A stretch of 64,000 bases of DNA from contig NZ_LFIJ01000001.1 in the NCBI RefSeq assembly GCF_001187555.1, positions 238,307 through 302,306 on the forward strand, given 5' to 3'. How positions within the stretch are numbered: the stretch's first letter is position 1; each line of letters opens with the position of its first letter. The stretch is from Gilvimarinus polysaccharolyticus (lineage in GTDB: Bacteria; Pseudomonadota; Gammaproteobacteria; Pseudomonadales; Cellvibrionaceae). This document shows, piece by piece, positions 53,131 through 63,774 of the stretch. The notes under the pieces were generated by a model. The model had not been told where the DNA came from and made no database searches. It saw only the letters and a program-made list of their open reading frames with translations. Position numbers and translations under genes: made by a program.

Positions 53131-54750
53131 ATGGGACTGTATGTGACTAAAACGCCCCCCGAGCCCAAAACAGAGCAACAAGCGGTTAACCGCCCCGGAC
53201 TGCTGCGCTCTAGCAGTAAGGTGGGGCTGATGACCATGACCTCGCGAGTACTAGGGCTGCTGCGTGATGTGGTGTTTGCCCACACCATTGGTGCCGGTGG
53301 CGGCGCCGATGCGTTTTTTGTCGCTTTCAAAATTCCCAACTTTATGCGCCGATTATTTGCCGAGGGTGCCTTTGCGCAGGCGTTTGTGCCGGTGTTGTCC
53401 GAGTATCGCGCACAGGGCACCTTGGCTGCGGTAAAGGCGTTGGTGGATCGCGTGGCTGGTGGTTTAGGGTTAGTTTTGTTGCTGGTCACCGCGTTGGCGG
53501 TGCTGGGTGCGCCATTGGTTGCTGCTGTGTTTGCTCCAGGCTTTCATGCCGATCCAGAGCAGTTTGCCTTGGTCACCGACATGATTCGAATCACGTTTCC
53601 GTACCTAATGCTGATCTCCCTAACAGGGCTAACCGGTGCGATTCTTAACAGCTACGACCATTTTGCAATACCCGCATTTACCCCCGTACTGTTGAATGTG
53701 TGCCTGATTGGCGCGGCATTATTGGCGGCGCCCCAGTTTGATCCGCCCGCCTTAGGGTTGGCGTGGGGCGTGTTGGCGGCGGGGGTTGTGCAGTTTGTGT
53801 TTCAATTGCCGTTTTTGATGCGCCTGCAATTGTTGCCCTCACCCAAAGTGGATTGGGCCGACCCGGGCGTAAAGCGTATTTTGGCGCTTATGTTGCCGGC
53901 ACTGTTTGGTGTGTCGGTAAGTCAGATCAATTTAATGCTCGATACCATTATTGCGTCTTTGTTGCCCAGCGGCAGTATTTCTTGGCTGTACTACTCCGAA
54001 CGCTTGGCTGATTTGCCTCTTGGGGTGTTTGCGATCGCCATTGCTACCGTAATCTTACCCAACTTGTCGCGCCAGCATGCCGCCCGCGACCCAGACAGTT
54101 TTGCCCATACGCTCGATTGGGCGTTGCGGTTAATTTGCTTAATTGCTCTGCCGGCCATTGTTGCGTTGGTGATTTTAGCCGAACCAATACTGGTGACCTT
54201 GTTTCAGTACGGTGCCACTGGCGCCGCTGATACCGCGATGGCGGCGCTCAGTTTGCGGGCCTACGCTTTGGGGCTGTTGGCCTTTATGCTAATTAAAGTG
54301 CTGGCGCCTGGTTTTTTTGCGCGCCAAGACATGAAAACACCCGTGCGTATTGGCGTTATCGCTATGGTGGTTAACATGGTGCTTAATATTGCGTTTGTAG
54401 TGCCATTACATTATTACTGGCAGGTTGGTCATGTCGGGTTAGCCTTGGCTACGTCGCTTGCGGCTTACGTTAACAGTTTTTTGTTGTATCGCGGCTTGCG
54501 CCGCTTGGGGGTCTATTGGCCGCATCGCGGTTGGCCAGTATTTGGGCTGCAAATGCTGTGTGCCAATATCGCTATGGCGCTGATGTTGGTGGCGCTGATG
54601 ATGGTTTGGCCCAATTGGGTAGACTGGTCAGCGGGGCAGCGTATTTGGCGCTTAGCGTTAGTTTGCGTGGCGGGGGCGCTGATCTACGCTGTAGGTTTGT
54701 TGTTAACGGGATTTAAACTCGCCAATTTGCGCCACGTCTCGCGCCATTAG
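53131..54750 (+). CDS. murJ: Lipid II flippase MurJ
   Basis: A 539-residue membrane protein with about 14 helices. The N-terminal SSSKVGLMTMTSRVLGLLRDVVFA and the central AFFVAFKIPNFMRRLFAEGAFAQAF are characteristic of MurJ/MviN. It flips the peptidoglycan precursor lipid II. The ATG at 53131 is used; a GTG four codons later is possible. It precedes ribF, as in many gammaproteobacteria. Confidence 0.96.
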   Translation: MGLYVTKTPPEPKTEQQAVNRPGLLRSSSKVGLMTMTSRVLGLLRDVVFAHTIGAGGGADAFFVAFKIPNFMRRLFAEGAFAQAFVPVLSEYRAQGTLAAVKALVDRVAGGLGLVLLLVTALAVLGAPLVAAVFAPGFHADPEQFALVTDMIRITFPYLMLISLTGLTGAILNSYDHFAIPAFTPVLLNVCLIGAALLAAPQFDPPALGLAWGVLAAGVVQFVFQLPFLMRLQLLPSPKVDWADPGVKRILALMLPALFGVSVSQINLMLDTIIASLLPSGSISWLYYSERLADLPLGVFAIAIATVILPNLSRQHAARDPDSFAHTLDWALRLICLIALPAIVALVILAEPILVTLFQYGATGAADTAMAALSLRAYALGLLAFMLIKVLAPGFFARQDMKTPVRIGVIAMVVNMVLNIAFVVPLHYYWQVGHVGLALATSLAAYVNSFLLYRGLRRLGVYWPHRGWPVFGLQMLCANIAMALMLVALMMVWPNWVDWSAGQRIWRLALVCVAGALIYAVGLLLTGFKLANLRHVSRH

Positions 54751-54802
54751 GGTTGCTGTTGTATACTCACGCGTCAGATTTTCCGCCGTCAACAGGTTCA
54801 GT

Positions 54803-55783
54803 GTGAACAATCAGACTCCAGAATTCATTCGCGGTTTATACAACTTGCGCGAGCGCCATCGAGGGTCTGTGGCCACCATTGGCACGTTCGATGGTGTGCA
54901 TTTAGGGCATCAGGCGATACTGCGACAACTCAAAGATGTGTCTGAGCGTCTGCAGTTGCCCTCTGTGGTGATCTTATTTGAGCCTCAGCCTCACGAGTAT
55001 TTTGCACGCGAGCGGGCACCGGCACGGTTAATGCGGCTGCGTGAAAAGCTCGAAGCGCTGTTTGCCGCTGGTGTAAACAAAGTATTATGTCTGCAGTTTA
55101 ATGAGGCGTTTCGCAGCCTAACGGCGCATCAATTTATTGCTCAGGTGCTGGTGGGTGGTTTAGGTATTCGCCACTTGGTGGTGGGTGATGATTTTCGCTT
55201 TGGCTGTGATCGCGCTGGCAACTATCAATTATTGCAAGAGGCGGGCGCCGAGCTGGATTTTGGCGTGACCGACACTTGTACTTTAACGCTCGCGGGTGAG
55301 CGGGTGAGCAGCACTCGTATTCGCGAACATTTGCAGGCCGGTGAATTTGCCCAAGCTGAGGCCTGCCTAGGGCGGCCCTATGCGATTAGTGGACGAGTAG
55401 GGCACGGTAAAAAGCTGGGGCGTGAGTTAGGTGTGCCCACCGCTAATGTGCGCTTGCAGCGTTATCGAGCGCCGCTCTCGGGGGTTTTTGTGATCAGCGC
55501 TTTATTGGCCGATGGCAAGTGCTACCCAGGCGTTGCTAACGTTGGAGTAAAGCCTACGATAGGCGGTGATATTGAGCCGTTATTAGAAGTGCACTTACTG
55601 GATTTTGATCGAGATATTTATAGCCAACCGGTAACGGTGATGTTTCACCAGCGGTTGCGAGCTGAGCAAAAGTTTGCATCGCTCGCGGCACTCACCGCAC
55701 AATTGCAGGATGATATTCGAGGCGCGCGGGCGTATTTTGCCGTCGTGTCACCGGCATCTATCCAACCACACATTCTTAACTGA
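54803..55783 (+). CDS. ribF: Bifunctional riboflavin kinase/FAD synthetase RibF
   Basis: A 326-residue enzyme that makes FMN then FAD. The adenylyltransferase half has [15 protein letters not shown] (H-x-G-H type) and [12 protein letters not shown]. The kinase half (about 195-320) has [20 protein letters not shown] and [13 protein letters not shown]. The start is GTG. It is followed by ileS after 13 nt. Confidence 0.96.
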   Translation: MNNQTPEFIRGLYNLRERHRGSVATIGTFDGVHLGHQAILRQLKDVSERLQLPSVVILFEPQPHEYFARERAPARLMRLREKLEALFAAGVNKVLCLQFNEAFRSLTAHQFIAQVLVGGLGIRHLVVGDDFRFGCDRAGNYQLLQEAGAELDFGVTDTCTLTLAGERVSSTRIREHLQAGEFAQAEACLGRPYAISGRVGHGKKLGRELGVPTANVRLQRYRAPLSGVFVISALLADGKCYPGVANVGVKPTIGGDIEPLLEVHLLDFDRDIYSQPVTVMFHQRLRAEQKFASLAALTAQLQDDIRGARAYFAVVSPASIQPHILN

Positions 55784-55796
55784 CTTTGAAAAGACC

Positions 55797-58598
55797 ATGA
55801 CCGATTACAAAGCAACGTTGAATTTGCCCCATACATCGTTTGCCATGAAGGCTAACTTGGCCCAGCGCGAGCCGGAGATGCTCAAAGCGTGGGCGAACGA
55901 TGATCTATACCAACAAATTCGTGCCGCACGTAAGGGCTGCGAGTCGTATATTTTGCATGATGGCCCCCCCTATGCAAATGGCGATATTCACATTGGTCAT
56001 GCCGTTAATAAAATTCTTAAAGATATTATCGTTAAGAGCAAAACCTTAAGTGGTTTTGACGCGCCTTACGTCCCCGGCTGGGATTGCCATGGTTTGCCGA
56101 TTGAGCACAATGTCGAGAAGAAACACGGCAAGGCGGGGGTTAAGTTAGACGTAAAAGCGTTTCGACAAAAATGCCGCGAATACGCTACGCGTCAGGTCGA
56201 TGGTCAGCGGAAGGATTTTATCCGTTTGGGGGTGTTAGGTGACTGGCACAACCCTTACCTCACGATGGACTTTACCTTCGAGGCCGATATTATTCGCGCG
56301 TTAGGTAAGATCGTCGAAAATGGCCATTTGCAGCGCGGTTTTAAGCCCGTCTACTGGTCAGTGGTCGGTGGCTCAGCATTGGCTGAGGCCGAGGTGGAGT
56401 ATCAAGATAAAACCTCATTCAGTATCGATGTAAAGTTTGCTTTTGCCGATCAAGATGCCGCCGCTGGCGTGTTTGGTGACTTAGCCGGTAATGGCCCGCT
56501 GTCCGTGGTTATTTGGACCACCACGCCATGGACTTTGCCGGCCAACCAAGCGGTGAGTGTTAACCCCGAGTTGGATTATGTTGTAGTTGCAGTGGCGGGT
56601 GAGCGCTTAGTTATGGCCGAAGGCTTGTACGAGTCGGTTATGGCGCGCGCGGGCATCGAAAACTTTACCGTGGTAGGCCGTGTTAAAGGCTCCGCTCTCG
56701 AAGGGCAGAACCTACAGCATCCGTTTTATGAGCGTCAGGTGCCGGTTGTGTTGGGTGATCATGTCACCTTAGATGCTGGTACGGGTTGTGTGCACACCGC
56801 GCCTGATCACGGCATAGATGACTTTGTGGTAGGGCGTAAATACGATATAGGTACGCTTAATTACATCGATGATAACGGCTTATACCGTGATCATGTGCCA
56901 ATGTTTGCCGGCGAGCATGTGTATAAAGTTGATGAAAAAGTTATCGACTTATTAAAAGAAAAAAGCGCACTGTTTTTTGAGAGTAAAATCACTCACAGTT
57001 TCCCACACTGCTGGCGCACCAAAACACCGCTGATTTTTCGCGCGACGCCGCAGTGGTTTGTCAGTATGACTAAAAACGATTTGCGTGGCCAAGTAGCAAA
57101 ATCGGTTGAAGGTGTGCAGTGGGTGCCCAGCTGGGGACGTGCGCGTATCGACTCGATGCTGGAGTCTAGCCCCGATTGGTGCATTTCTCGACAGCGCACA
57201 TGGGGTGTCCCCATTGCGTTGTTTGTGCACAAAGAAACCGGCGCGCTGCATCCCCGCACCGCCGAGCTAATTGAGCAAGTGGCGCTGCAGGTTGAAAAAA
57301 CTGGCATGGACGCTTGGTACGACTTAGATGCTAGCAGTTTGTTGGGGGCCGAGGCTGCTGAATACGATAAGGTGACCGACACGTTAGATGTTTGGTTCGA
57401 TTCTGGTGTTACGCATCACGCCGTGCTGCAGCAGCGTGAAGGTTTGCACTACCCGGCCGACTTGTATTTAGAGGGTTCAGACCAGCACCGCGGTTGGTTT
57501 CAGTCGTCGCTTAAAACCGCAATGGCAATGAACGGCACCGCACCTTACAAAACGGTTTTGACCCACGGCTTTGTGGTAGATGCTGACGGACGTAAAATGT
57601 CTAAATCTATCGGCAATACGGTGGCACCGCAAAAAGTGATTAATGAGCTGGGTGCCGATGTGTTGCGTCTTTGGGTGTCGGCTACCGATTTCAGCTCTGA
57701 GATGAGCGTGTCCGATGAAATTCTAAAACGTACCGCTGACTCATACCGTCGCATTCGCAATACCGCACGTTTTATTTTATCCAACCTCAACGGTTTTGAT
57801 CCGGCGACTGATTTGGTGCCCGAAGATGAACTGCTGGCGCTGGATCGTTGGGTTGTTGGGCGTGCGGCTCAATTGCAGGAAGAGTTGATTCAGTGCTACG
57901 ACAACTTTCAGCTGCATCAGGTATACCAAAAGCTGCATAATTTTTGTGTGGTTGAGCTTGGTGGTTTTTATCTGGATATTATTAAAGATCGGCAGTACAC
58001 CACTAAAGCGGATTCACGTCCGCGCCGCTCGGCGCAAACGGCGCTGTATTATTTGGCCGAGGCGTTTACACGCTGGATTGCACCGATACTAAGCTTTACC
58101 GCCCATGAAATGTGGCAGCAATTACCAGGTAAGCCCAGCGGCAGCGTGTTTACGGCCGAATGGTTTGTATTGCCAAAATGTGTTGATGCTCGGTTGGGTG
58201 ATGACTTTTGGCGGCAAGTAGCGGATGTTAAAAATGCCACGAATAAAGTCTTGGAGGCCAAGCGCGGTGAGGGTGCCATAGGTGGTTCATTGTCTGCTGA
58301 GCTCACCCTATATTGCGACGAGAGCCTGCTGAGCCAGTTGGCGCGGGTAGGGGATGAGTTGCGGTTTATTTTAATTAGCTCGGCCGCCACCTTGGCGCCA
58401 TTAAGTAGTGCTGGTGATGATGCTGTGAGTACGGATGTTAATGGTTTGAGTATTGCCGTACAAAAATCTGAGCAACCTAAGTGCGCCCGCTGTTGGCACT
58501 TTCGTGCCGATGTTGGCTCTGTTGCCGCACACCCAGAAATTTGCCAGCGCTGTGCTGATAATATTGAGGGTGCCGGCGAAGTCCGACACTATGCCTAA
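55797..58598 (+). CDS. ileS: Isoleucyl-tRNA synthetase
   Basis: A 933-residue class I synthetase. HIGH is in [10 protein letters not shown] (about 64) and KMSKS in [10 protein letters not shown] (about 600). The editing domain lies between, and the C-terminal zinc knuckles are CARCWHF and CQRCADN. The start ATG at 55797 begins [13 protein letters not shown]; an upstream in-frame start lies within ribF. Its stop overlaps the region before lspA. Confidence 0.98.
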   Translation: MTDYKATLNLPHTSFAMKANLAQREPEMLKAWANDDLYQQIRAARKGCESYILHDGPPYANGDIHIGHAVNKILKDIIVKSKTLSGFDAPYVPGWDCHGLPIEHNVEKKHGKAGVKLDVKAFRQKCREYATRQVDGQRKDFIRLGVLGDWHNPYLTMDFTFEADIIRALGKIVENGHLQRGFKPVYWSVVGGSALAEAEVEYQDKTSFSIDVKFAFADQDAAAGVFGDLAGNGPLSVVIWTTTPWTLPANQAVSVNPELDYVVVAVAGERLVMAEGLYESVMARAGIENFTVVGRVKGSALEGQNLQHPFYERQVPVVLGDHVTLDAGTGCVHTAPDHGIDDFVVGRKYDIGTLNYIDDNGLYRDHVPMFAGEHVYKVDEKVIDLLKEKSALFFESKITHSFPHCWRTKTPLIFRATPQWFVSMTKNDLRGQVAKSVEGVQWVPSWGRARIDSMLESSPDWCISRQRTWGVPIALFVHKETGALHPRTAELIEQVALQVEKTGMDAWYDLDASSLLGAEAAEYDKVTDTLDVWFDSGVTHHAVLQQREGLHYPADLYLEGSDQHRGWFQSSLKTAMAMNGTAPYKTVLTHGFVVDADGRKMSKSIGNTVAPQKVINELGADVLRLWVSATDFSSEMSVSDEILKRTADSYRRIRNTARFILSNLNGFDPATDLVPEDELLALDRWVVGRAAQLQEELIQCYDNFQLHQVYQKLHNFCVVELGGFYLDIIKDRQYTTKADSRPRRSAQTALYYLAEAFTRWIAPILSFTAHEMWQQLPGKPSGSVFTAEWFVLPKCVDARLGDDFWRQVADVKNATNKVLEAKRGEGAIGGSLSAELTLYCDESLLSQLARVGDELRFILISSAATLAPLSSAGDDAVSTDVNGLSIAVQKSEQPKCARCWHFRADVGSVAAHPEICQRCADNIEGAGEVRHYA

Positions 58599-58608
58599 GG
58601 TGATGGCC

Positions 58609-59130
58609 ATGTTTAAAAAAATAGCGCACCCGTGGTGCTGGTATATGCTGGCACTGGTGGTGTTTGTTTTGGATCAGTGGAGTAAAACGGCGATAGTGGC
58701 AAGTTTAGATTACAATTCACCACTTGTGCTGAATGCGTACTTTAATTTTACCTTGCTATATAACCCCGGCGCGGCCTTTAGCTTTTTAAGTGACGCCGGT
58801 GGCTGGCAACGCTGGTTTTTTACCGCGATAGCGGCGGTATTTAGCGTTGTGATTGTGGTTTGGTTGGCGCGTTTGCCCAAAGTCCGCTGGCTAGAGGCGA
58901 TGGCGTTAGGGTTTGTTTTAGGCGGTGCGCTAGGCAACTTGTACGATCGAGTGATGCTTGGCCACGTTGTAGATTTTATCGTTGTGCATTATCAAGATAG
59001 TTATTTTCCAGCGTTTAATCTTGCCGATGCCGCGATTTGTTTTGGCGCCTTCTGGTTGATTGTGGATATGTTGTTCGGTTCTAAAGTGGCCGTCGCCGAG
59101 ACCGCTCGTAACGGTGACTCTAATGCGTGA
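58609..59130 (+). CDS. lspA: Lipoprotein signal peptidase LspA
   Basis: A 173-residue inner-membrane aspartic peptidase with four helices. The catalytic Asp residues are in GALGNLYDRV and FNLADAAI, and YNPGAAFSFL is conserved. ATG at 58609 is chosen because AAGGTG lies 6 nt upstream; longer starts overlap ileS. It matures the lipoproteins of this window. Confidence 0.96.
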   Translation: MFKKIAHPWCWYMLALVVFVLDQWSKTAIVASLDYNSPLVLNAYFNFTLLYNPGAAFSFLSDAGGWQRWFFTAIAAVFSVVIVVWLARLPKVRWLEAMALGFVLGGALGNLYDRVMLGHVVDFIVVHYQDSYFPAFNLADAAICFGAFWLIVDMLFGSKVAVAETARNGDSNA

Positions 59131-59572
59131 TTTGACGGTTGGGCCTGGTACCCGCGTAACTTTGCACTTTTCATTAGCCTTGCCGGATGGCCAGTTAATC
59201 GATTCTAATTTTGAAGGTTCGCCGGCCACTTTTACAGTGGGCGATGGAAAACTTTTAAAAGGCTTTGAGCAGGCGCTGTTTGGTTTACGCGAGGGCGCAC
59301 AAGAAGAGTTAACCATTAAGCCAGAGGCCGGTTTTGGCGCCCATAACCCTAATAATCTGCAAACGATTCCACGCTCCGACTTTGAGGCAGATCTGGAATT
59401 GAGCCAGGGGTTAATGTTGTCGTTTTCCGATGCGCAGAATACCGAATTACCTGGTGTCGTCGTAGAGTACAATGACGAAGAGGTAACAGTGGATTTTAAT
59501 CACCCGCTGGCGGGGCGTGATATCACCTTTAAAGTGGCGATCCTGCAAATAGAGCCCGTGCAAGTACACTAA
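59123..59572 (+). CDS. fkpB: FKBP-type peptidyl-prolyl isomerase FkpB (SlpA)
   Basis: A 149-residue FKBP with the family's GTRVTLHFSLALPDGQLIDS and LLKGFEQALFGLREG. The insert-in-flap region gives it chaperone-like features. It overlaps lspA by 8 nt; an in-frame upstream start inside lspA is unlikely. It belongs to the ileS-lspA-fkpB-ispH operon. Confidence 0.94.
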   Translation: MRDLTVGPGTRVTLHFSLALPDGQLIDSNFEGSPATFTVGDGKLLKGFEQALFGLREGAQEELTIKPEAGFGAHNPNNLQTIPRSDFEADLELSQGLMLSFSDAQNTELPGVVVEYNDEEVTVDFNHPLAGRDITFKVAILQIEPVQVH

Positions 59573-59590
59573 CATCGACAGGTTTTACTA

Positions 59591-60523
59591 ATGCAAATCA
59601 AATTGGCCAACCCCCGCGGCTTTTGTGCGGGGGTCGATCGCGCGATTGATATCGTCAACCGGGCGCTAGATGTGTTTGGTGCACCTATCTATGTGCGTCA
59701 TGAAGTGGTCCACAATAAATTTGTGGTCGATACGCTGCGCGAGCGCGGAGCAGTGTTTGTCGATGAGTTAGAAGAAGTACCTGATGACGTCATTGTAATT
59801 TTTAGTGCGCACGGTGTGTCGCAAGCGGTGCGTGACGAAGCGGCAAAACGCGCTCTACAAGTGTTTGACGCCACCTGTCCGCTGGTGACCAAGGTGCATA
59901 TGGAAGTGGCTCGGTACAGTCGAGATGGCAGTGAATGCATCTTAATTGGCCACGCAGGTCACCCCGAGGTAGAAGGCACTATGGGACAGTATGACGCCGG
60001 TAACGGTGGCAAGATGTATTTGGTTGAATGTGTTGCCGATGTTGCCAGTCTTAGCGTGGTAGACCCGTCGCGTTTAGCTTACGTTACCCAAACTACGTTA
60101 TCGATGGATGACACGGCTGAGATCATCGCCGCTTTGCGGGCAAAGTTTAGTGATATCCAAGGGCCGCGCAAAGACGACATTTGTTATGCTACTACCAATC
60201 GCCAAGATGCAGTGCGTCAGCTGGCACTAGAGTGTGATTTGGTTTTGGTGGTTGGCTCCCCTAATAGCTCAAACTCCAACCGTTTGCGCGAGCTGGCCGA
60301 GCGCTGTGGTACCGAGGCCTATTTAATAGATTCTCCCGCGGATATTAACAACGCTTGGTTAACCGGTAAGAATCAAATTGGTATTACTGCAGGTGCATCA
60401 GCGCCAGAAACTTTAGTGCGGCAAGTGGTGGAGCATCTGGCTGTAATGGGGGCTGATTTTCCGCAAGAGATCGCTGGGACACCGGAGACTATTAGTTTTT
60501 CTCTGCCTAAAGAATTACGTTGA
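59591..60523 (+). CDS. ispH: 4-hydroxy-3-methylbut-2-enyl diphosphate reductase IspH
   Basis: A 310-residue iron-sulfur enzyme for the last step of the MEP isoprenoid pathway. Its three cluster Cys residues are in [22 protein letters not shown] and [10 protein letters not shown]. The C-terminal [12 protein letters not shown] is diagnostic. Its 3' end overlaps the convergent pseudopilin gene by 9 nt. Confidence 0.97.
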   Translation: MQIKLANPRGFCAGVDRAIDIVNRALDVFGAPIYVRHEVVHNKFVVDTLRERGAVFVDELEEVPDDVIVIFSAHGVSQAVRDEAAKRALQVFDATCPLVTKVHMEVARYSRDGSECILIGHAGHPEVEGTMGQYDAGNGGKMYLVECVADVASLSVVDPSRLAYVTQTTLSMDDTAEIIAALRAKFSDIQGPRKDDICYATTNRQDAVRQLALECDLVLVVGSPNSSNSNRLRELAERCGTEAYLIDSPADINNAWLTGKNQIGITAGASAPETLVRQVVEHLAVMGADFPQEIAGTPETISFSLPKELR

Positions 60524-61045
60524 GGTTGCACATTCGGATTCACCTATTCGCTCTTTACGGATCCTGCCACCTCTAGATAGTACTAGAGAATATCCGCCGT
60601 GTTCTGCGTTGTCTGAACAAATAGTGATGGTTCCGGCTTGGAAGGCGCTTTTGCGCTTTCCGCTCGCCCAATGGCTTTCGCCAGTTCCCAAGTATGAAAT
60701 GTAATCCTGTAGTGGTCGATTACCTTTTACCTTAATGGATTCATGTAGCTCGTGATGAGTTTGTAGTAGAAGCTCGTCTTCGTCATAGAGCCCGTTGTGG
60801 TTGTCATCGTGAAATATGCGCCAGCCTTGTTGCCAAGTTGAATTAGCTTGCATCGTAACTCGGCTATTGGCTTTGACTGCGTGGGATCTTGCCGTTTGAG
60901 TCGCATCGAATAACGCCCATGTGGCAGTTTCGATGCGTGAGCTGCGAATTAAGTGATCAAAAGCAGGTATTGCTATGGTAAAAAGAAGAGCGCCAATAGC
61001 CAGTGTGATTATCATTTCAATTAAGCTAAATCCTGATGTTTTCAT
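60515..61045 (-). CDS. GspH/FimT-family pseudopilin (minus strand)
   Basis: A 176-residue protein with a short leader and the prepilin-peptidase site [15 protein letters not shown] (Gly before Phe, Glu at +5). A hydrophobic helix and a GspH/FimT-like C-terminal domain follow ([27 protein letters not shown]). It faces the plus-strand pilin operon, with divergent promoters in 61046-61203. It may be a minor pilin or a type II secretion pseudopilin. Confidence 0.8.
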   Translation of the reverse strand: MKTSGFSLIEMIITLAIGALLFTIAIPAFDHLIRSSRIETATWALFDATQTARSHAVKANSRVTMQANSTWQQGWRIFHDDNHNGLYDEDELLLQTHHELHESIKVKGNRPLQDYISYLGTGESHWASGKRKSAFQAGTITICSDNAEHGGYSLVLSRGGRIRKERIGESECATST

Positions 61046-61203
61046 AGGTTGCGTCCATGCTCTTGGTCGAATGTATCCGTTTGATCTTCCATGATGACCG
61101 TATGTCGACAGTGCCAAGCAAATGCTGAAGTGCTGTGATAGTTTTGGAAATATAGTAGATGAAAATAAGTGCGTCAAATTTTGCAGCAGAGGGGAGTAGC
61201 TCA

Positions 61204-61761
61204 TTGAAACACCTAAACTCTAGTAAAAACAAAGGCTTCACTCTCATAGAGTTGATGGTCACGTTGGTAGTAGCTGCGGTTCTTGCAACTGTCGCCTTGC
61301 CCAATTTTAGAACTATGATTTTTAATAGTCGCTCTGATGGTCTAGGTGAAGAGCTAGTGTCGGCTTTGCAGGCAACGAAGGCTGAAGCTGTTAAACGAGG
61401 TCGAAGAGTCAGCCTTTGTGCCAGTAATGGCGATGGCTCTGGGTGTGCTGGCGATTGGGCCAACGGGTGGCTGATGTTTGTTGATGGTGCCGCTTCTGAT
61501 GAAGCTGCTACGCCTGTGGTGGGGGCGACAACTGATATTTTACGACATATCAATAATTTAGATGATGCGGCAGTGATTACTGGTAATGCTGATTTTGTTC
61601 GCTATACCAGCACTGGGCAGTTGGCTCGTATCGGAGGTACTGCCAATACCACACCTGTAGTCTTGAGCGCGTATGTAGATGGGTGTGAGGGGGATAAGCA
61701 GAGCAACATCACAATTGGTGTTGCAGGCATGATGAATGTAAACGAAGTAAGGTGTCCGTGA
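61204..61761 (+). CDS. FimT/FimU-like minor pilin
   Basis: A 185-residue prepilin with the cleavage site KGFTLIELMVTLVVAAVL. The FimT/GspH domain includes ALQATKAEAVKRGRRVSLCAS, and CAGDWANGWLMFVD is the conserved Trp-Gly-Trp region. A TTG at 61204 with AGGGGAG upstream seems the best start; an ATG at 61159 would add 15 residues to the leader. It is the first gene of fimT-pilV-pilW-pilX-pilY1. Confidence 0.8.
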   Translation: MKHLNSSKNKGFTLIELMVTLVVAAVLATVALPNFRTMIFNSRSDGLGEELVSALQATKAEAVKRGRRVSLCASNGDGSGCAGDWANGWLMFVDGAASDEAATPVVGATTDILRHINNLDDAAVITGNADFVRYTSTGQLARIGGTANTTPVVLSAYVDGCEGDKQSNITIGVAGMMNVNEVRCP

Positions 61762-62165
61762 TGAATAAAAGCAATCGTTATGCAAATAAACAGGCTGGCG
61801 TTACCCTAATTGAGGTATTGGTAACGGTATTAATTATTTCTACTGCACTAATGGCCCTTGCTTCCTTGCAAACACGCGCATTGCAGTACAATAGTAGTGC
61901 CTATTTACGGTCTCAAGCTAACATTATCGCTTACGATATTTTTGAACAAATGCGCGCATCCTCTACTGCTAATGCGGTAGTAACTGGGGCTGCTGTGGTA
62001 ATGCCTGATGTTGATGCTCTAGCTGCCCAGTTGCCTGCTGGGACGGGTAATGTTGTATGCGCTGCGCGGGTATGTACTGTAACTTTGACGTGGAGCGAGC
62101 CCACGCAAAGCCAGGCAGGCGACAATATGGAAAACACAACATTCGCTTATGCTTCGAGGATTTAA
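61761..62165 (+). CDS. pilV: Type IV pilus minor pilin PilV
   Basis: A 134-residue prepilin with the QAGVTLIEVLVTVLIISTALMALASLQ leader and helix of PilV. Its ATG overlaps the previous stop (TGATG). PilV helps prime pilus assembly with PilW and PilX. Confidence 0.85.
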   Translation: MNKSNRYANKQAGVTLIEVLVTVLIISTALMALASLQTRALQYNSSAYLRSQANIIAYDIFEQMRASSTANAVVTGAAVVMPDVDALAAQLPAGTGNVVCAARVCTVTLTWSEPTQSQAGDNMENTTFAYASRI

Positions 62166-62174
62166 GAGGTGAAT

Positions 62175-63203
62175 ATGAATCGCCAAAAGGGTTTATCGCT
62201 GGTCGAATTAATGATATCCATCGCTATTGGTTTAATGTTGATGACGGGTATCGTGCAGTTGTTTCTTTCTAGTAAAGAGGTATTTAACACCCAGCAGGGG
62301 ATGTCTCGGCTGCAGGAGACCGGTCGTCTAGCGGTCGAATTTATGAGTAGAGATTTACGTCAAGCGGGTTACATGGGGTGTGCGTACCTGACTGATTGGA
62401 ATATCAACTCAACATTAAATAATGGCCATGCATTCAGTAATAATTTTGAATTTGGTACTCCTTTACAGGTATATGATGCTTCTGCTCCGCCAGCAACAAT
62501 TCCTCTTGTTCCTGGGCCCAAAGCTGGTACCCAGGTGCTGGTAGCTTATACGGCTAACGAAGCCTCGGCGTCAGTCAGTCAAGCAAATACATCTAGTAGT
62601 GTATTCGTGGACTTGATACCTCCTGCCAACCAAAGTTGTCCTAGTGGTATTTGTGAAAATGACATTGTGGTCGTAGCTGACTGCGATAAAGCAATGGTGT
62701 TTCAGGCTACCAGTGTGAGTGAGCAAGGTGTGCAGGTGGAGCTTGGGCATGCGGCAGGGGCTGACCCTGGCAACGCTCGTACCAATTGGGGTGGGAATCC
62801 AGATAATTTGGTTGAAACCTTTGATGTGGGGGCTGAGGTCTTCAAAATTAATACTGTGGTGTACTACGTTGCAGAAGACGCAGATGGTGAAGTTGGGTTA
62901 TATCAAAAAATAGGCAGTAATCCGGCTTTTGAGCTGTTGCGTGGAGTAGAAGATTTTAATGTGTTGATTGGTGTGGATGGCAATGCGGATCGAGCAGCCG
63001 ATAACTATGTAGCACATGGGGCCGTTGCTAATTGGATGGATGCTGTGGCCGCGCAAATTGAGGTGTTGGTTCAGACTCCAAATGATGGGGTCGCCAGCGA
63101 AGAGCAGACGTACGAGTTCGGAGGCGCAGAAATTACCGCTGCGGATAATCGAATTCGCAAAGTGTTTACTACCACGGTAGGCATCAGAAGTAAGTTGCCT
63201 TAA
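62175..63203 (+). CDS. pilW: Type IV pilus minor pilin PilW
   Basis: A 342-residue prepilin with QKGLSLVELMISIAIGLML and the PilW mark FMSRDLRQAGYMGC. The large C-terminal domain ends near TTTVGIRSKLP, as is usual for PilW. The ATG at 62175 follows AAGAGGT; GTG at 62169 is an alternative. Confidence 0.88.
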   Translation: MNRQKGLSLVELMISIAIGLMLMTGIVQLFLSSKEVFNTQQGMSRLQETGRLAVEFMSRDLRQAGYMGCAYLTDWNINSTLNNGHAFSNNFEFGTPLQVYDASAPPATIPLVPGPKAGTQVLVAYTANEASASVSQANTSSSVFVDLIPPANQSCPSGICENDIVVVADCDKAMVFQATSVSEQGVQVELGHAAGADPGNARTNWGGNPDNLVETFDVGAEVFKINTVVYYVAEDADGEVGLYQKIGSNPAFELLRGVEDFNVLIGVDGNADRAADNYVAHGAVANWMDAVAAQIEVLVQTPNDGVASEEQTYEFGGAEITAADNRIRKVFTTTVGIRSKLP

Positions 63204-63214
63204 AAGGAGAAATT

Positions 63215-63739
63215 ATGAATTGCCAAGTCATTAATCGGGCAGGCCAGGCAGGGGTCACTTTAATTGTAGGTTTGATAATGGTGCTTGTCATGACTGTCCT
63301 TGGTCTTTCGGCTATTCGTGGAAGCGGATTACAAGAGCAAATGGCCGGTAATATGCGCGACCGTCAATTAGCATTCCAAGCATCCGAGGCGGCTTTACGT
63401 GAGGCAGAGGTTCAACTTGAAGTGCCAGCCCCGCCCATTGGTAGTAGTCAGGGATTTAAAGAATCGCTTAATCAATCAAGCACAGCTTTTTGGTTGGATT
63501 ATGAGAACAATTGGTCGGCGTTAGCCGCAGATTATTCTAACCATATCGACCACGTTAAAGAACGGCCAAAATACTTGGTGGAGGAGGTCAGGTTCTACTC
63601 GAGTGGCCTTGATGGCAACCCTGTTGATTTGTCAAGTATGCTCAATAAGGGTATGGAAGTGCGTTATCGAGTTACCGCACGTTCCACTGGTGGTTCAACT
63701 GATGCGAATGTAATTTTGCAGTCTTCTTACCGCAATTAA
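63215..63739 (+). CDS. pilX: Type IV pilus assembly protein PilX
   Basis: A 174-residue protein with a class III-like leader, QAGVTLIVGLIMVLVMTVLGLSAIRGSGLQEQMAGNMRDR. As in other PilX proteins the Glu at +5 is missing. It is 11 nt after pilW and before pilY1. Confidence 0.88.
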   Translation: MNCQVINRAGQAGVTLIVGLIMVLVMTVLGLSAIRGSGLQEQMAGNMRDRQLAFQASEAALREAEVQLEVPAPPIGSSQGFKESLNQSSTAFWLDYENNWSALAADYSNHIDHVKERPKYLVEEVRFYSSGLDGNPVDLSSMLNKGMEVRYRVTARSTGGSTDANVILQSSYRN

Positions 63740-63774
63740 GCAATCTGTTTGCATGAGCAACACGGAGTAAAACC

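Noticed and set aside
58453-58608. Long N-terminal extension of LspA inside ileS
   Set aside because: It would overlap ileS by more than 140 nt in another frame, and LspA proteins start just before the first membrane helix.
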